Shown here piece by piece: positions 49,127 to 57,876 of a DNA stretch of 64,000 nt (the stretch's first letter is position 1; every line of letters begins with the position of its first letter). The notes beneath the pieces are model-generated. The model saw only the letters and a list, made by a program, of their open reading frames with translations, ran no database searches and was not told the DNA's origin. This DNA is from Citrobacter gillenii (GTDB lineage: Bacteria > Pseudomonadota > Gammaproteobacteria > Enterobacterales > Enterobacteriaceae). A program made the translations under genes and the position numbers. Where the stretch lies: the NCBI RefSeq assembly GCF_013337685.1, contig NZ_SUQN01000006.1:62001-126000 (forward strand), read 5' to 3'.

Positions 49127-51262
49127 TTATTTCAGAACATATCCGTACAGACGCTTAATACCGTCGGCATCCGTTTCACTGTAAACCCCTTGCAGTTCAG
49201 GTGAGAAGCCCGGCAGCAGATTAACGCCCTCTTCCAGCGCCAGGAAGTAACGCTGTACCGCTCCGCCCCACACTTCACCGGGTACTACGCACAACACGCC
49301 GGGAGGATAAGGCAACGCACCTTCTGCCGCGATACGACCGGCAGCATCACTAATGCGCACCAGCTCAACATCTCCCCGGATATAAGCACTGTTGGCATCC
49401 TGCGGGTTCATGGCAACAGCGGGTAAGCTCTCCTGACGGAACATCGCTTTTTGCAGATCCTTCACATCAAAGCTCACGTACAGGTCATGCATTTCCTGAC
49501 ACAGTTCACGCAGCGTGTAATCCCGATAGCGCATCGGGTATTTGTTGAAGATTGTGGGCAGCACATCTGCCAGCGGCGTATCGTTCTCAATGTGCTGTTC
49601 AAACTGAGCCAGCATCGCCACCAGCTGCGCCATTTTCTCTGCGCTTTCTGCTGGCGTCAGCAGGAACAGGATTGAATTGAGGTCGCATTTTTCCGGCACA
49701 ATACCATTCTCTCGCAGGTAGTGTGCGAGGATCGTCGCTGGTATACCAAAGTCAGTATACTGCCCAGTTTGCGCATCAATTCCCGGCGTGGTCAGCAGCA
49801 GTTTGCACGGATCGACAAAATACTGATCGCTCGCATAGCCGTCAAAACCATGCCATTTTGCTCCCGGCTCAAAGCTAAAGAAGCGACGCTCGCTGGCAAT
49901 AACCTGCGTCGGGTATGTCTGCCAGGGCTTCCCCCCCACCATCGGGGGAATAAAGGGCTGAATCAGCTTACAGCGATCGATAATGGCTTTACGTGCCTCA
50001 ATTCCTAACGCCACGCATTCCGCCCATAACCGGCGTCCGCTCTCACCTTCATGGATTTTTGCGTTAACGTCCAGCGCGGCAAATAGCGGGTAAAACGGGC
50101 TGGTGGAGGCGTGCAGCATAAAAGCATTGTTCAACCGTTTATGCGGGCAAAAACGCGCCTGGCCGCGAATATGGTTATCTTTTTTGTGGATCTGCGAGGT
50201 TTGTGAGAACCCGGCCTGCTGTTTGTGCACCGACTGGGTGACAAAAATCCCGGGATCGTTGGGTTTGAGATCCAGTAGCAATGGCGAGCCATCCGCCATC
50301 ATCGGGATAAATTGTTCGTAACCAACCCAGGCAGAGTCAAACAAAATGTAATCGCACAAACTGCCGATCTTGTCGATCACCTGTCGCGCGTTATAAATGG
50401 TCCCATCATAGGTTCCCAACTGGATAATCGCCAGACGGAACGGGCGCGGCTGGTCGGCTTTATGTGGTGCGACATCGCGTATCTGCCCACGCAGATATGC
50501 TTCATTAAAGCAGTGCTCATCAATGCCGCCAATAAAGCCAAACGGGTTACGCGCCGCCTCCAGATAGACTGGAGTAGCGCCGGCCTGGATCAGCGCACCA
50601 TGGTGGTTTGATTTATGATTGTTACGGTCAAACAGCACCAGATCGCCACGCGTCAGTAACGCGTTGGTCACGACTTTATTGGCAGCAGAGGTGCCGTTCA
50701 GCACAAAGTATGTTTTATCTGCATTAAACACTTTTGCCGCAAACTTCTGCGCATGCTTTGCCGACCCCTCATGAATGAGCAAATCGCCCAACTTGACGTC
50801 AGCATTGCACATGTCCGCGCGAAACAAATTCTCGCCAAAGAACTCATAAAAATGCCGTCCGGCAGGATGTTTCTTAAAAAATTCACCGTGCTGATGGCCT
50901 GGGCAGGCAAAGGTACTGTTGCCCATTTCGACATACTGCGTCAGCGTGTCATAAAATGGTGGCAACAGATCGTCCTCATAACGACATGCGGCGGACTCCA
51001 GCTCCAGCCAGTCCTGTGCGTTACCGCCAATAACCGCCTCTGCACCCGCAGGTAATTCGACAGTAACCTCTGAGAAAATAAACACCGGTAAATGAAAACC
51101 TGTGCGTTTAAGCAACGCGAGGATCCCGCTGCGGCTGTCCGCAACGGTAATGACGACTGCCGCAACATCAGTAAAATCGGTACCGTCCAGTGACACCACC
51201 TGACGATGGGTAGACAGACAAGAGACCAGTTCACCACTGGCGGCAATTTTCATTGATTTCAT
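49127..51262 (-). CDS. speC: Constitutive ornithine decarboxylase
   Basis: This 711-residue fold-type I PLP enzyme decarboxylates ornithine to putrescine. The PLP lysine is near residue 355 in SVHKQQAG. The start at 51262 is E. coli's; the frame to 51310 adds 16 residues. With speA and speB it gives the cell both routes to putrescine within this window. The leader region upstream is long (468 bases to yqgA). Confidence 0.97.
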   Translation of the reverse strand: MKSMKIAASGELVSCLSTHRQVVSLDGTDFTDVAAVVITVADSRSGILALLKRTGFHLPVFIFSEVTVELPAGAEAVIGGNAQDWLELESAACRYEDDLLPPFYDTLTQYVEMGNSTFACPGHQHGEFFKKHPAGRHFYEFFGENLFRADMCNADVKLGDLLIHEGSAKHAQKFAAKVFNADKTYFVLNGTSAANKVVTNALLTRGDLVLFDRNNHKSNHHGALIQAGATPVYLEAARNPFGFIGGIDEHCFNEAYLRGQIRDVAPHKADQPRPFRLAIIQLGTYDGTIYNARQVIDKIGSLCDYILFDSAWVGYEQFIPMMADGSPLLLDLKPNDPGIFVTQSVHKQQAGFSQTSQIHKKDNHIRGQARFCPHKRLNNAFMLHASTSPFYPLFAALDVNAKIHEGESGRRLWAECVALGIEARKAIIDRCKLIQPFIPPMVGGKPWQTYPTQVIASERRFFSFEPGAKWHGFDGYASDQYFVDPCKLLLTTPGIDAQTGQYTDFGIPATILAHYLRENGIVPEKCDLNSILFLLTPAESAEKMAQLVAMLAQFEQHIENDTPLADVLPTIFNKYPMRYRDYTLRELCQEMHDLYVSFDVKDLQKAMFRQESLPAVAMNPQDANSAYIRGDVELVRISDAAGRIAAEGALPYPPGVLCVVPGEVWGGAVQRYFLALEEGVNLLPGFSPELQGVYSETDADGIKRLYGYVLK

Positions 51263-51730
51263 AAGCGCAAAAACCCGTTTCGGGAAAGTCAAAGTCCCGG
51301 ACAATGCCACACGGCGTTATCCCACGAAATGTTTGGTCAAACTGGTTACCAGCCCCGACCGCCAGACATCAGTAAAAGCAGATAGCCTCTGATCTTACTG
51401 TTATCCTGCAGTGAGCGTACGCCGCCGTCACCGCATGGAGGGAGAATGAGGATGTGTCGTAGAAAGGGGAGAACGTCGCGCAAAAAGGCGATGTTGAAGG
51501 TGATGTAGGGGGAATTGATTCATCCCAGGCAACCCCATTCAGACAGGAGAAAATTCGCGCAATCATGTCACCTTTCACTACCAGGCGCAAGACAAAATCC
51601 TATGCATATCCCCACAGATAAACAAGCATTTTGCCGGACAATAGCGTCATAATAATGCAATCTGAAAACATAAATATACCCCGAAAATTGCCTTCATCAT
51701 CAAGACGATAACGGGTATGCAGGAGCTCAT
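51263..51730. other. Divergent speC / yqgA gap
   Basis: This 468-base gap holds no gene I can support. A minus-strand frame with a good AAAGGTGAC site and ATG at 51566 runs 65 codons to 51369, but its composition (Ser/Thr/Pro/Phe-rich) is not convincing and E. coli has no named gene here. The long leader may regulate speC post-transcriptionally. Confidence 0.5.
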
Positions 51731-52438
51731 GTGGTAATCGGACCTTTTATTAATGCCAGCGCTATTTTACTTGGTGGCGTTCTCGGCACGCTGCTCAGCC
51801 AGCATTTACCCGAACGCATTCGGGTCTCAATGACCTCTATTTTCGGACTGGCTTCTCTGGGCATTGGTATCTTGCTGGTAATCAAATGCGCCAACCTGCC
51901 GGTTATGGTGCTGGCAACGCTGGTCGGCGCACTGATTGGCGAGTTGTGCCATCTGGAAAAAGGGATTAATGCGGCGGTCGCCAAAGCGCAGCAGCTTTTC
52001 TCAAAGTCAGATGCCAATGCAACGCACGAATCGTTTATTCAAAGCTTTGTCGCCATCATTGTATTGTTTTGTGCCAGCGGCACCGGGATCTTTGGGGCGA
52101 TACATGAAGGAATGACCGGCGATCCGAATATTTTAATCGCGAAGTCGTTTCTCGATTTCTTCACCGCTATCATCTTCGCCTGTTCGCTGGGGATTGCGGT
52201 ATCCGCCATTTGTGTGCCGATGCTGGCAATCCAGCTGACGCTCGCCGCCTGCGCCGCGCTGATCTTGCCTTTGACGACGCCAGCCATGATGGCTGACTTT
52301 AGCGCCGTAGGTGGCTTGCTGTTGCTGGCAACCGGCTTGCGTATCTGCGGAATTAAAATGTTTGCCGTCGTGAACATGCTACCTGCCCTGCTATTGGCCA
52401 TGCCGCTTTCCGCCGCGTGGACGGCATTTTTTGCCTGA
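51731..52438 (+). CDS. yqgA: DUF554 membrane protein YqgA
   Basis: The 235-residue inner-membrane protein has about seven hydrophobic segments and the DUF554 features GPFINASAILLGGVLGTLL, GTGIFGAIHEGMTGDPNIL and GGLLLLATGLRI. The family is thought to be a transporter, substrate unknown. The start is GTG at 51731, 5 bases after AGGAG. E. coli length. It lies ahead of pheV on the same strand. Confidence 0.92.
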   Translation: MVIGPFINASAILLGGVLGTLLSQHLPERIRVSMTSIFGLASLGIGILLVIKCANLPVMVLATLVGALIGELCHLEKGINAAVAKAQQLFSKSDANATHESFIQSFVAIIVLFCASGTGIFGAIHEGMTGDPNILIAKSFLDFFTAIIFACSLGIAVSAICVPMLAIQLTLAACAALILPLTTPAMMADFSAVGGLLLLATGLRICGIKMFAVVNMLPALLLAMPLSAAWTAFFA

Positions 52439-52504
52439 GAATGCGTGCAATACCAGCAATGTGGTGATAGATTGTGCAGTCTGCATTGATTTGAAGAAAT
52501 TTCG

Positions 52505-52533
52505 TTGACGAAAAGAAGCGAATCGGTTTTAAT
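52505..52533 (+). promoter_or_regulatory. Promoter of pheV
   Basis: TTGACG (52505-52510) and TTTAAT (52528-52533) are spaced by 17 bases, with a GC-rich discriminator (GCGCCTC) before the tRNA, the usual arrangement of stringently controlled stable-RNA promoters. Confidence 0.75.
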
Positions 52534-52543
52534 GCGCCTCGTT

Positions 52544-52619
52544 GCCCGGATAGCTCAGTCGGTAGAGCAGGGGATTGAAAATCCCCGTGTCCTTGGTTCG
52601 ATTCCGAGTCCGGGCACCA
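52544..52619 (+). tRNA. pheV: tRNA-Phe (anticodon GAA)
   Basis: The 76-nt gene starts GCCCGGATAGCTCAGTCGG, has the GAA anticodon loop (TTGAAAA), the T-loop GGTTCGATTCC and an encoded CCA. The closing stem GCCCGGA/TCCGGGC is perfect. pheV is a known insertion site for islands in enterobacteria; here a type VI secretion locus abuts it. Confidence 0.99.
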
Positions 52620-52627
52620 CTATTTAG

Positions 52628-52654
52628 AAAAACCAGCCTACGGGCTGGTTTTTT
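52628..52654 (+). terminator. Terminator of pheV
   Basis: AACCAGCCTACGGGCTGGTT is followed by a T-run, 9 bases after the tRNA. The last base lies 40 bases from the stop of the type VI gene running toward it. Confidence 0.9.
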
Positions 52655-52694
52655 GCTTTCTGGGACTACAGGCTATTCATTAAACGTCGTGCGA

Positions 52695-54065
52695 TTATTC
52701 GCTCCGTTTAACGCTTTGTTTCAACAACGCATAACGATTGAGAAGCTGATTCAGGCGCATATCAAGCTGCTGATATAAAGCTGGCGATATACTCCCTTGT
52801 GTTTTCAATTCTACGTCCATTTTACGCAGTAATTCTTCTGGCGGTGGCGTTTCATCCAGTTGACGGCGAATAGCAAAAATCGCGGACTTCAATTCCGAAC
52901 CGGTTAAATATTTCCCCTTACGCTCATCAAGCGCATTTAGCTGGGCAGTTAACGTCTCCAGCCCCAGCTGTGCATGATGCCAGTTCTGTAATGCGCCATC
53001 CGGCAACGCTTCGGTAGCCCACTGTTTATATAATCCGCTGACGAGCTCAGCAGCCTGTGCTTCTTCTGGCCACAGAGTAGCTGCCTGCTGCGCGATCGCT
53101 GAGGCATATTCCCTTGACCACAAAGGTTGCTGGTGATGTAAAACATCGAGCTGCTTCTGCGTAGAAGCCAAAACATTCTGTTTTTTCTCATCCAGGTCTG
53201 AAGATTGCTTCAAGACCGACAACTGTGCAGGCGTCAGTGACATCGGTAACGGTTGCACCACGTCATACTGCGAAGCCTGCATAGCGTTGATCCCCCAAAC
53301 AATACCAACACTCACCACAGCGGCGAACAGCACGCCAGTCGCAAAACCCTGCAACATCTGTCGGCGCCCGGAAGAAACATGAGTGGTAAAACCTGCGGTA
53401 TTCACTTGCTCGGATGGTGCAGTTTCATTGACCACAAATACCAGTTGAGGTAAGGAAGTCGAGATATTATTTACCGTAACAGCGCACATTTCTTTATGCT
53501 CGCCAGAGGCAGGTGCGGATGCCATCACGACTGCGGCTCCCGACTCTGCTTCAGACGTCTCCAGTCGCAAAGCCGCATTGTGCATCCAGGCAACAACGGT
53601 TTCCAGTTTGCTTAGCGCCTTCAATTCAAGGCGTTGCAATACTTCACAGGCCTGTTTCAAACTTTTTTCAACCCGATACACCGTCGCGAGATCAGCATAT
53701 GACAGCGTCAATGTACGCAATTCTTGCTGTAGTCGGGTCGACAGCCAGGCCAGTATGTCAATGCGCGCATGGGTTTGTTGCGGCCATATTGTAGTCCAGT
53801 GATACGTGAGTAAAGCTTCAAGGAGTTCGCAACCTTCAGCAAGCCCTATAAGATCCGCATTACGTATTCTGGCGACGGTATACCAGGCAAGGGTTTGTAG
53901 TTCGATCCCATTGTTACGGAACAACGCCAGGCTTAACTGCTCAACCTTTTGCCAGTCAACATCCGGACGCGCAGGGTGCGTCAGCTTGTTGATTTCATCC
54001 CGCAGCACCCCAAACTCTGCGAAAGTACGCGGATCGCTGCCCGTACTGATTCGGTTTTTATCCAT
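52695..54065 (-). CDS. tagA: TssA-like type VI protein TagA (ImpA_N + VasL domain)
   Basis: The 456-residue protein has an ImpA_N domain (about residues 1-130), a linker, one hydrophobic segment (about 240-262) and a C-terminal helical VasL-type domain. Published TagA proteins have this plan: they are anchored in the inner membrane and stop sheath polymerisation at the far side of the cell. The start at 54065 follows GGAG and sits one base after the tssE stop; the TTG at 54086 is rejected. It is the last gene of the cluster, reading toward pheV. The TagA name is by domain plan, not by a confirmed match. Confidence 0.8.
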   Translation of the reverse strand: MDKNRISTGSDPRTFAEFGVLRDEINKLTHPARPDVDWQKVEQLSLALFRNNGIELQTLAWYTVARIRNADLIGLAEGCELLEALLTYHWTTIWPQQTHARIDILAWLSTRLQQELRTLTLSYADLATVYRVEKSLKQACEVLQRLELKALSKLETVVAWMHNAALRLETSEAESGAAVVMASAPASGEHKEMCAVTVNNISTSLPQLVFVVNETAPSEQVNTAGFTTHVSSGRRQMLQGFATGVLFAAVVSVGIVWGINAMQASQYDVVQPLPMSLTPAQLSVLKQSSDLDEKKQNVLASTQKQLDVLHHQQPLWSREYASAIAQQAATLWPEEAQAAELVSGLYKQWATEALPDGALQNWHHAQLGLETLTAQLNALDERKGKYLTGSELKSAIFAIRRQLDETPPPEELLRKMDVELKTQGSISPALYQQLDMRLNQLLNRYALLKQSVKRSE

Positions 54066-54066
54066 G

Positions 54067-54510
54067 TTAATAAACTCCAGAATCAAGCCAACCCTGCCTT
54101 TTTAAGTGACGAATCAGTACTCGCCCCTCAGGGGTAAAATCTGTGCCATAGCGAACAACGCCAAGATCATGAAGTTCAGCATCGATGGAATAACGTAAAT
54201 GCCCCGGCGCTTCCTGTTCCTGCATCGTGACCTGAATACCTTTGAGTCGTGGCTCATACTTCAGCAATACCTGAGAAAGCGTTCCTATAAGTTGGTGGGC
54301 TGTCCCCGGCATACCCTGGAGGATCTTCGTCATATCTGGCAGGCCGTAGTCGGGGAGATGCTTGAGGCTGCCAGCGCGAGTGTTCAGAATGCGTTGCATA
54401 TTGTCCAGAACAGACAGAATGACCTGTGTGTTTTCGCTGACCGCCTGCAAAGGCAGCCCCCCTTCGAAATTCCCGAGTAAAATGTCATACAGAGAAGGTT
54501 GTCTGACCAT
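54067..54510 (-). CDS. tssE: Type VI baseplate protein TssE (gp25-like)
   Basis: The 147-residue protein has the gp25/lysozyme-like fold, with ERILNTRAGS-like NTRAGSLKHLPDYGLPD (about 42-60) and a C-terminal GxF/Y region. In the type VI machine it is part of the baseplate wedge with TssF, TssG and TssK and starts sheath assembly. It overlaps the tssJ stop as TAATG and is followed by tagA. Confidence 0.9.
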   Translation of the reverse strand: MVRQPSLYDILLGNFEGGLPLQAVSENTQVILSVLDNMQRILNTRAGSLKHLPDYGLPDMTKILQGMPGTAHQLIGTLSQVLLKYEPRLKGIQVTMQEQEAPGHLRYSIDAELHDLGVVRYGTDFTPEGRVLIRHLKRQGWLDSGVY

Positions 54511-55043
54511 TATTCGTCCTCCAGTGGCATGAGCGCCAGTCCCTGAGTTTTCAATTCAATAATCCGCGCCTTATCAGGATCAAGGTCCTCACGGCTTAAT
54601 ACTACTCGCCATGAATCTTCAGATTGTTCGGGGGAAATAAACATGCCTGCTACAGCGATATATTGTGCTTCTGTTTCTAATGGAATATCGAGCGTAACGC
54701 TTTCCCCCGGACGGACCCTGATATCTTTTTGTGCCACTAAATCTGCTTTCACCACAGTGCTATCCTCTGCAAATAATGACTGATAATTTGCAGAATCAAA
54801 TGCCTTACGATCCTTTAGTTGATAAATACGTACAACCGTTGAAAGTGCGATACCCTGCGCATTTTTATTTACCGCTTCTCTTGCCAGAAAATCTAAATGC
54901 AGCGTTTTTATTTCCTTATAAAAAATTGACTTAGTTAATGATACCGTGCTTTCAGATACCGTTTGCGTCAAACCACATCCGGTTAGTAAACTGGCTATTC
55001 CGGTTATTACGGCAACGTTAATAGCGATAATCGCCAGTCTCAT
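54510..55043 (-). CDS. tssJ: Type VI outer-membrane lipoprotein TssJ
   Basis: This 177-residue lipoprotein has a signal peptide and lipobox LTGC with Cys23, followed by a beta-sandwich region typical of TssJ (VASL-like, DUF). It anchors the TssJLM trans-envelope complex in the outer membrane and contacts the periplasmic part of TssM. The start at 55043 follows GGAGGGAAG; the longer frame to 55091 is not used. It overlaps the 3' end of tssG by 26 bases. Confidence 0.85.
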   Translation of the reverse strand: MRLAIIAINVAVITGIASLLTGCGLTQTVSESTVSLTKSIFYKEIKTLHLDFLAREAVNKNAQGIALSTVVRIYQLKDRKAFDSANYQSLFAEDSTVVKADLVAQKDIRVRPGESVTLDIPLETEAQYIAVAGMFISPEQSEDSWRVVLSREDLDPDKARIIELKTQGLALMPLEDE

Positions 55044-56115
55044 CGGCTTCCCTCCGCTGAATATTTTGTTTAAGACTCTGCCAGAGTCCAAGTTTAATGG
55101 TTATAAGTTGATTCATTGCTTCTGCGTTATTCGTATTATCCAGCCGCATCACCGCTGTACGACCGAGCTGTACGGCTCGTTCACTTTTGCTACTGGTCAG
55201 TTGAGCATCCGCAAGTGCCGAGCGAGGAATGCGTAATTGCAGCCTCGCGTTTACTCTGGCACCTAAATAAACATGCATTAGCGCTAAAAAATCACCGTTT
55301 AGCTGACCACCAGGTAGCCAGTCACGTATCTCCTCGCGGTTATCCGTGGTCAGCGTAATCAGCACCTGACTGTTAACATCCACGGCGCTTTGTCCCATCA
55401 CTGGGCGGGAATAGAGGCTAACAGGTTGTCGTGAGCGCATTGTTAACGCCTTATCCAGCAAGATGACTCGCTTATCATGAGGCGTCACGGTCACCTTCGT
55501 TGTTGGCGAGAGTAAATACACCAGCGCGGCGATGCCTTCCTGCGTGCGCGTCGGCATTCTCATTATTCCCAACAAAGCCAGAAAACGAGAGACCGGCGTA
55601 CCTGTTTGCGTTGCACAACCTCGGATCCCCAGCCCCGTCAACCCGAGCAAATACTGTGACGTCTCATCCGTACCTCCGGGACGAAAAGTCGCTGGATAGC
55701 TGTATTTACGCCAGATACGGTAAAACTGCGCAATTAAACGATGATTGAAAATATCCAGGAACTCAGCGGCAACATCCGCCCCCTCCTGCCTTTGGGCAAT
55801 ATCATCCAGATAGGTTGTCGGCAGAGGTGATTCCACACCATAAAGCCCCATAAAGGTGATGCGAACCGTGGGCGGAAACGTTGTTTGCTCAGGATGATAT
55901 TCGGCACTTTTTAGCTCTCCCGCCGGAAATCCCATCCCAGGATGAGGGCGAAAGCGAATGACATCATACCGTGGACTCTGCTGGCTTCCCGGGCAGGGCA
56001 TGTGCGGATTCCACTGCTCCAGTAACTGGCAGAAGCGATAAAAGTTTGTTCGCGGTAGGTTTTCGCCAAGCGAATTTAGCAACCGGGTAGTCGCTGATTG
56101 TGATTCTCTTTCCAT
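55018..56115 (-). CDS. tssG: Type VI baseplate protein TssG
   Basis: The 365-residue protein (VasB/ImpH) begins RESQSATTRLLNSLGE and carries the family pattern FYRFCQLLEQ, VRFRPHPGMGFPAGEL. It forms the baseplate wedge with TssF, TssE and TssK. It overlaps the 3' end of tssF by 40 bases and tssJ by 26, showing very tight packing. Confidence 0.9.
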   Translation of the reverse strand: MERESQSATTRLLNSLGENLPRTNFYRFCQLLEQWNPHMPCPGSQQSPRYDVIRFRPHPGMGFPAGELKSAEYHPEQTTFPPTVRITFMGLYGVESPLPTTYLDDIAQRQEGADVAAEFLDIFNHRLIAQFYRIWRKYSYPATFRPGGTDETSQYLLGLTGLGIRGCATQTGTPVSRFLALLGIMRMPTRTQEGIAALVYLLSPTTKVTVTPHDKRVILLDKALTMRSRQPVSLYSRPVMGQSAVDVNSQVLITLTTDNREEIRDWLPGGQLNGDFLALMHVYLGARVNARLQLRIPRSALADAQLTSSKSERAVQLGRTAVMRLDNTNNAEAMNQLITIKLGLWQSLKQNIQRREADETGDYRY

Positions 56116-57842
56116 CGCAAGCTTTTCCCTGCCGGCTGAATGATTAAAGTAAGCTGATTAAACAAATGAATATCCGCGTACAATGCAAAAAAACGGTTAA
56201 GCATTTCGCCAAACAGATGAATATCACCCTCGCCTGTAAATCCGTTCTCATCAAGCGTGACTTCAATATCTACACCGCGAAGCAAAAACCCTTTTTCAAA
56301 GCGCTGAATTTCATGCTGTTGGACATCCATAATGGCATCCAGACGACGGTAATTAAGTTCATCATCCTGCCAGTTATAGAGAGACAACGTTCCCTTGAGC
56401 ACTTCTGCGCTGGCCATCATATTCAGAAAACTGGATCCTAAATGGCTCAATACTCGCCAGTGAAAGCGGTCCTCGGCAGGCGGATAAGCAGGTAAGGTCG
56501 GCTTACACAGATTGCGTACCGCAAGCGGCGTCTGGAGAATTTGTTCACACCGATTAAGCAAAGCGCTCTGCAAAGCCCGCCGAGGTAATTGACCGTTGGT
56601 CCCGGTCACTTTCAATGACAACGTTTCGTGTTCCGCGATACGCTCTTGCTCCCAGGCATCGCCTCCCAAAATCAACCATGTGTCATAGAGGCCCGCCACG
56701 CCACGTCTGACGCGGGTATGGTAATAACGCTCCGGTGCGTTACGGTGCATTAGTCCCCCTTTATGGCGGAAGCTAGTGAACGGAACATAGACAGCGCTAC
56801 GCGTTCGTTGCGACCCCGAAACTGCATCCACAGAGTAGATTTCGGTATGCCCATCCTGCAATCTTCGCGGACGCAATAAATATTCACTTTCTAACCCATT
56901 AACGACCAACGGGTCAGCCTCCATGGTGAATAAATTAATAACCGGCACACAATGCAAACGTATATTTTCGCTGCTTACTGGAAGTTCAGAATCCCATTGT
57001 TGATTAAGCACTACTTCTATTTCAAATTCATTTATCCCTGCTGGAAAAGTTATCTCATCCAGACCATTAAGATGGACAAACATAAATTTTTCACGAAAAG
57101 TAAAATATTCAAGCAATAGCTGCCAGCCGCCAAAAACAGTATCCCCCTTCGGCCAAAGACAATCTTCCTCGGTAAATCCTCCTGGTGAAAAATAGCCATC
57201 CAGGCGAATACGTTCAGAGTTGCCAGGTAATCTTAGATGGAGAGAGGCCTGGCGTTTTGTTAATGCCAGATGCAGGGCATGTGTTACCGGTGCGTCACCG
57301 CACAAGTAGAGACTCAGATTTTTAACATCAGTTTGTGACCAATCCATCTGGGGATTACAGGTAAATCGGATACGAATAACAGAACGGCCGTCAGGTTCAG
57401 CATCCAGATTCACCGCCGTGATACGCAACGGATTAAGCGCCACTGGCTGTGTGGTACGGTACTGGCAAATCGTTTTCTTAGGGCCAACTGGTTGAGAGAG
57501 TACGCCAAATCCCGCACTCACCCGTTCATTCATTTTCAGTACATTAATGTCGGGCAAAAGCTCAACAATGCTTAAAGAAGGAACAGTACGTAAATAATGT
57601 GGCCACAGCAGACTCATCAAACCTTCGGTAAACTCAGGAAGATGATCGTCAATTTTGGCGCGGAGTCGCCCCATGGAAAATGCAAAACCTTCAAATAATC
57701 GTTCAACATAGGGATCGGGTATTCCCGCTTTGTCCAGATCCAACATAGCGGCCCGATCCGGATGCGCCTGAGCAAACTCTTTTGCTGCTTCCCTTAAATA
57801 ACGCATTTCCGCATCATAATAACGCAGAGTTAAATCTTCCAT
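56076..57842 (-). CDS. tssF: Type VI baseplate protein TssF
   Basis: The 588-residue protein (VasA/ImpG) begins LTLRYYDAEMRYLREAAKEF and has YVERLFEGFAFSMGRLRAKIDD, the family signature. It is the large wedge protein of the baseplate, with two copies per TssG. It starts 34 bases after the tssA stop. Confidence 0.92.
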   Translation of the reverse strand: MEDLTLRYYDAEMRYLREAAKEFAQAHPDRAAMLDLDKAGIPDPYVERLFEGFAFSMGRLRAKIDDHLPEFTEGLMSLLWPHYLRTVPSLSIVELLPDINVLKMNERVSAGFGVLSQPVGPKKTICQYRTTQPVALNPLRITAVNLDAEPDGRSVIRIRFTCNPQMDWSQTDVKNLSLYLCGDAPVTHALHLALTKRQASLHLRLPGNSERIRLDGYFSPGGFTEEDCLWPKGDTVFGGWQLLLEYFTFREKFMFVHLNGLDEITFPAGINEFEIEVVLNQQWDSELPVSSENIRLHCVPVINLFTMEADPLVVNGLESEYLLRPRRLQDGHTEIYSVDAVSGSQRTRSAVYVPFTSFRHKGGLMHRNAPERYYHTRVRRGVAGLYDTWLILGGDAWEQERIAEHETLSLKVTGTNGQLPRRALQSALLNRCEQILQTPLAVRNLCKPTLPAYPPAEDRFHWRVLSHLGSSFLNMMASAEVLKGTLSLYNWQDDELNYRRLDAIMDVQQHEIQRFEKGFLLRGVDIEVTLDENGFTGEGDIHLFGEMLNRFFALYADIHLFNQLTLIIQPAGKSLRWKENHNQRLPGC

Positions 57843-57876
57843 TTCACCGTTCGCTTATTCTGTTTCTGTTTTTGCT

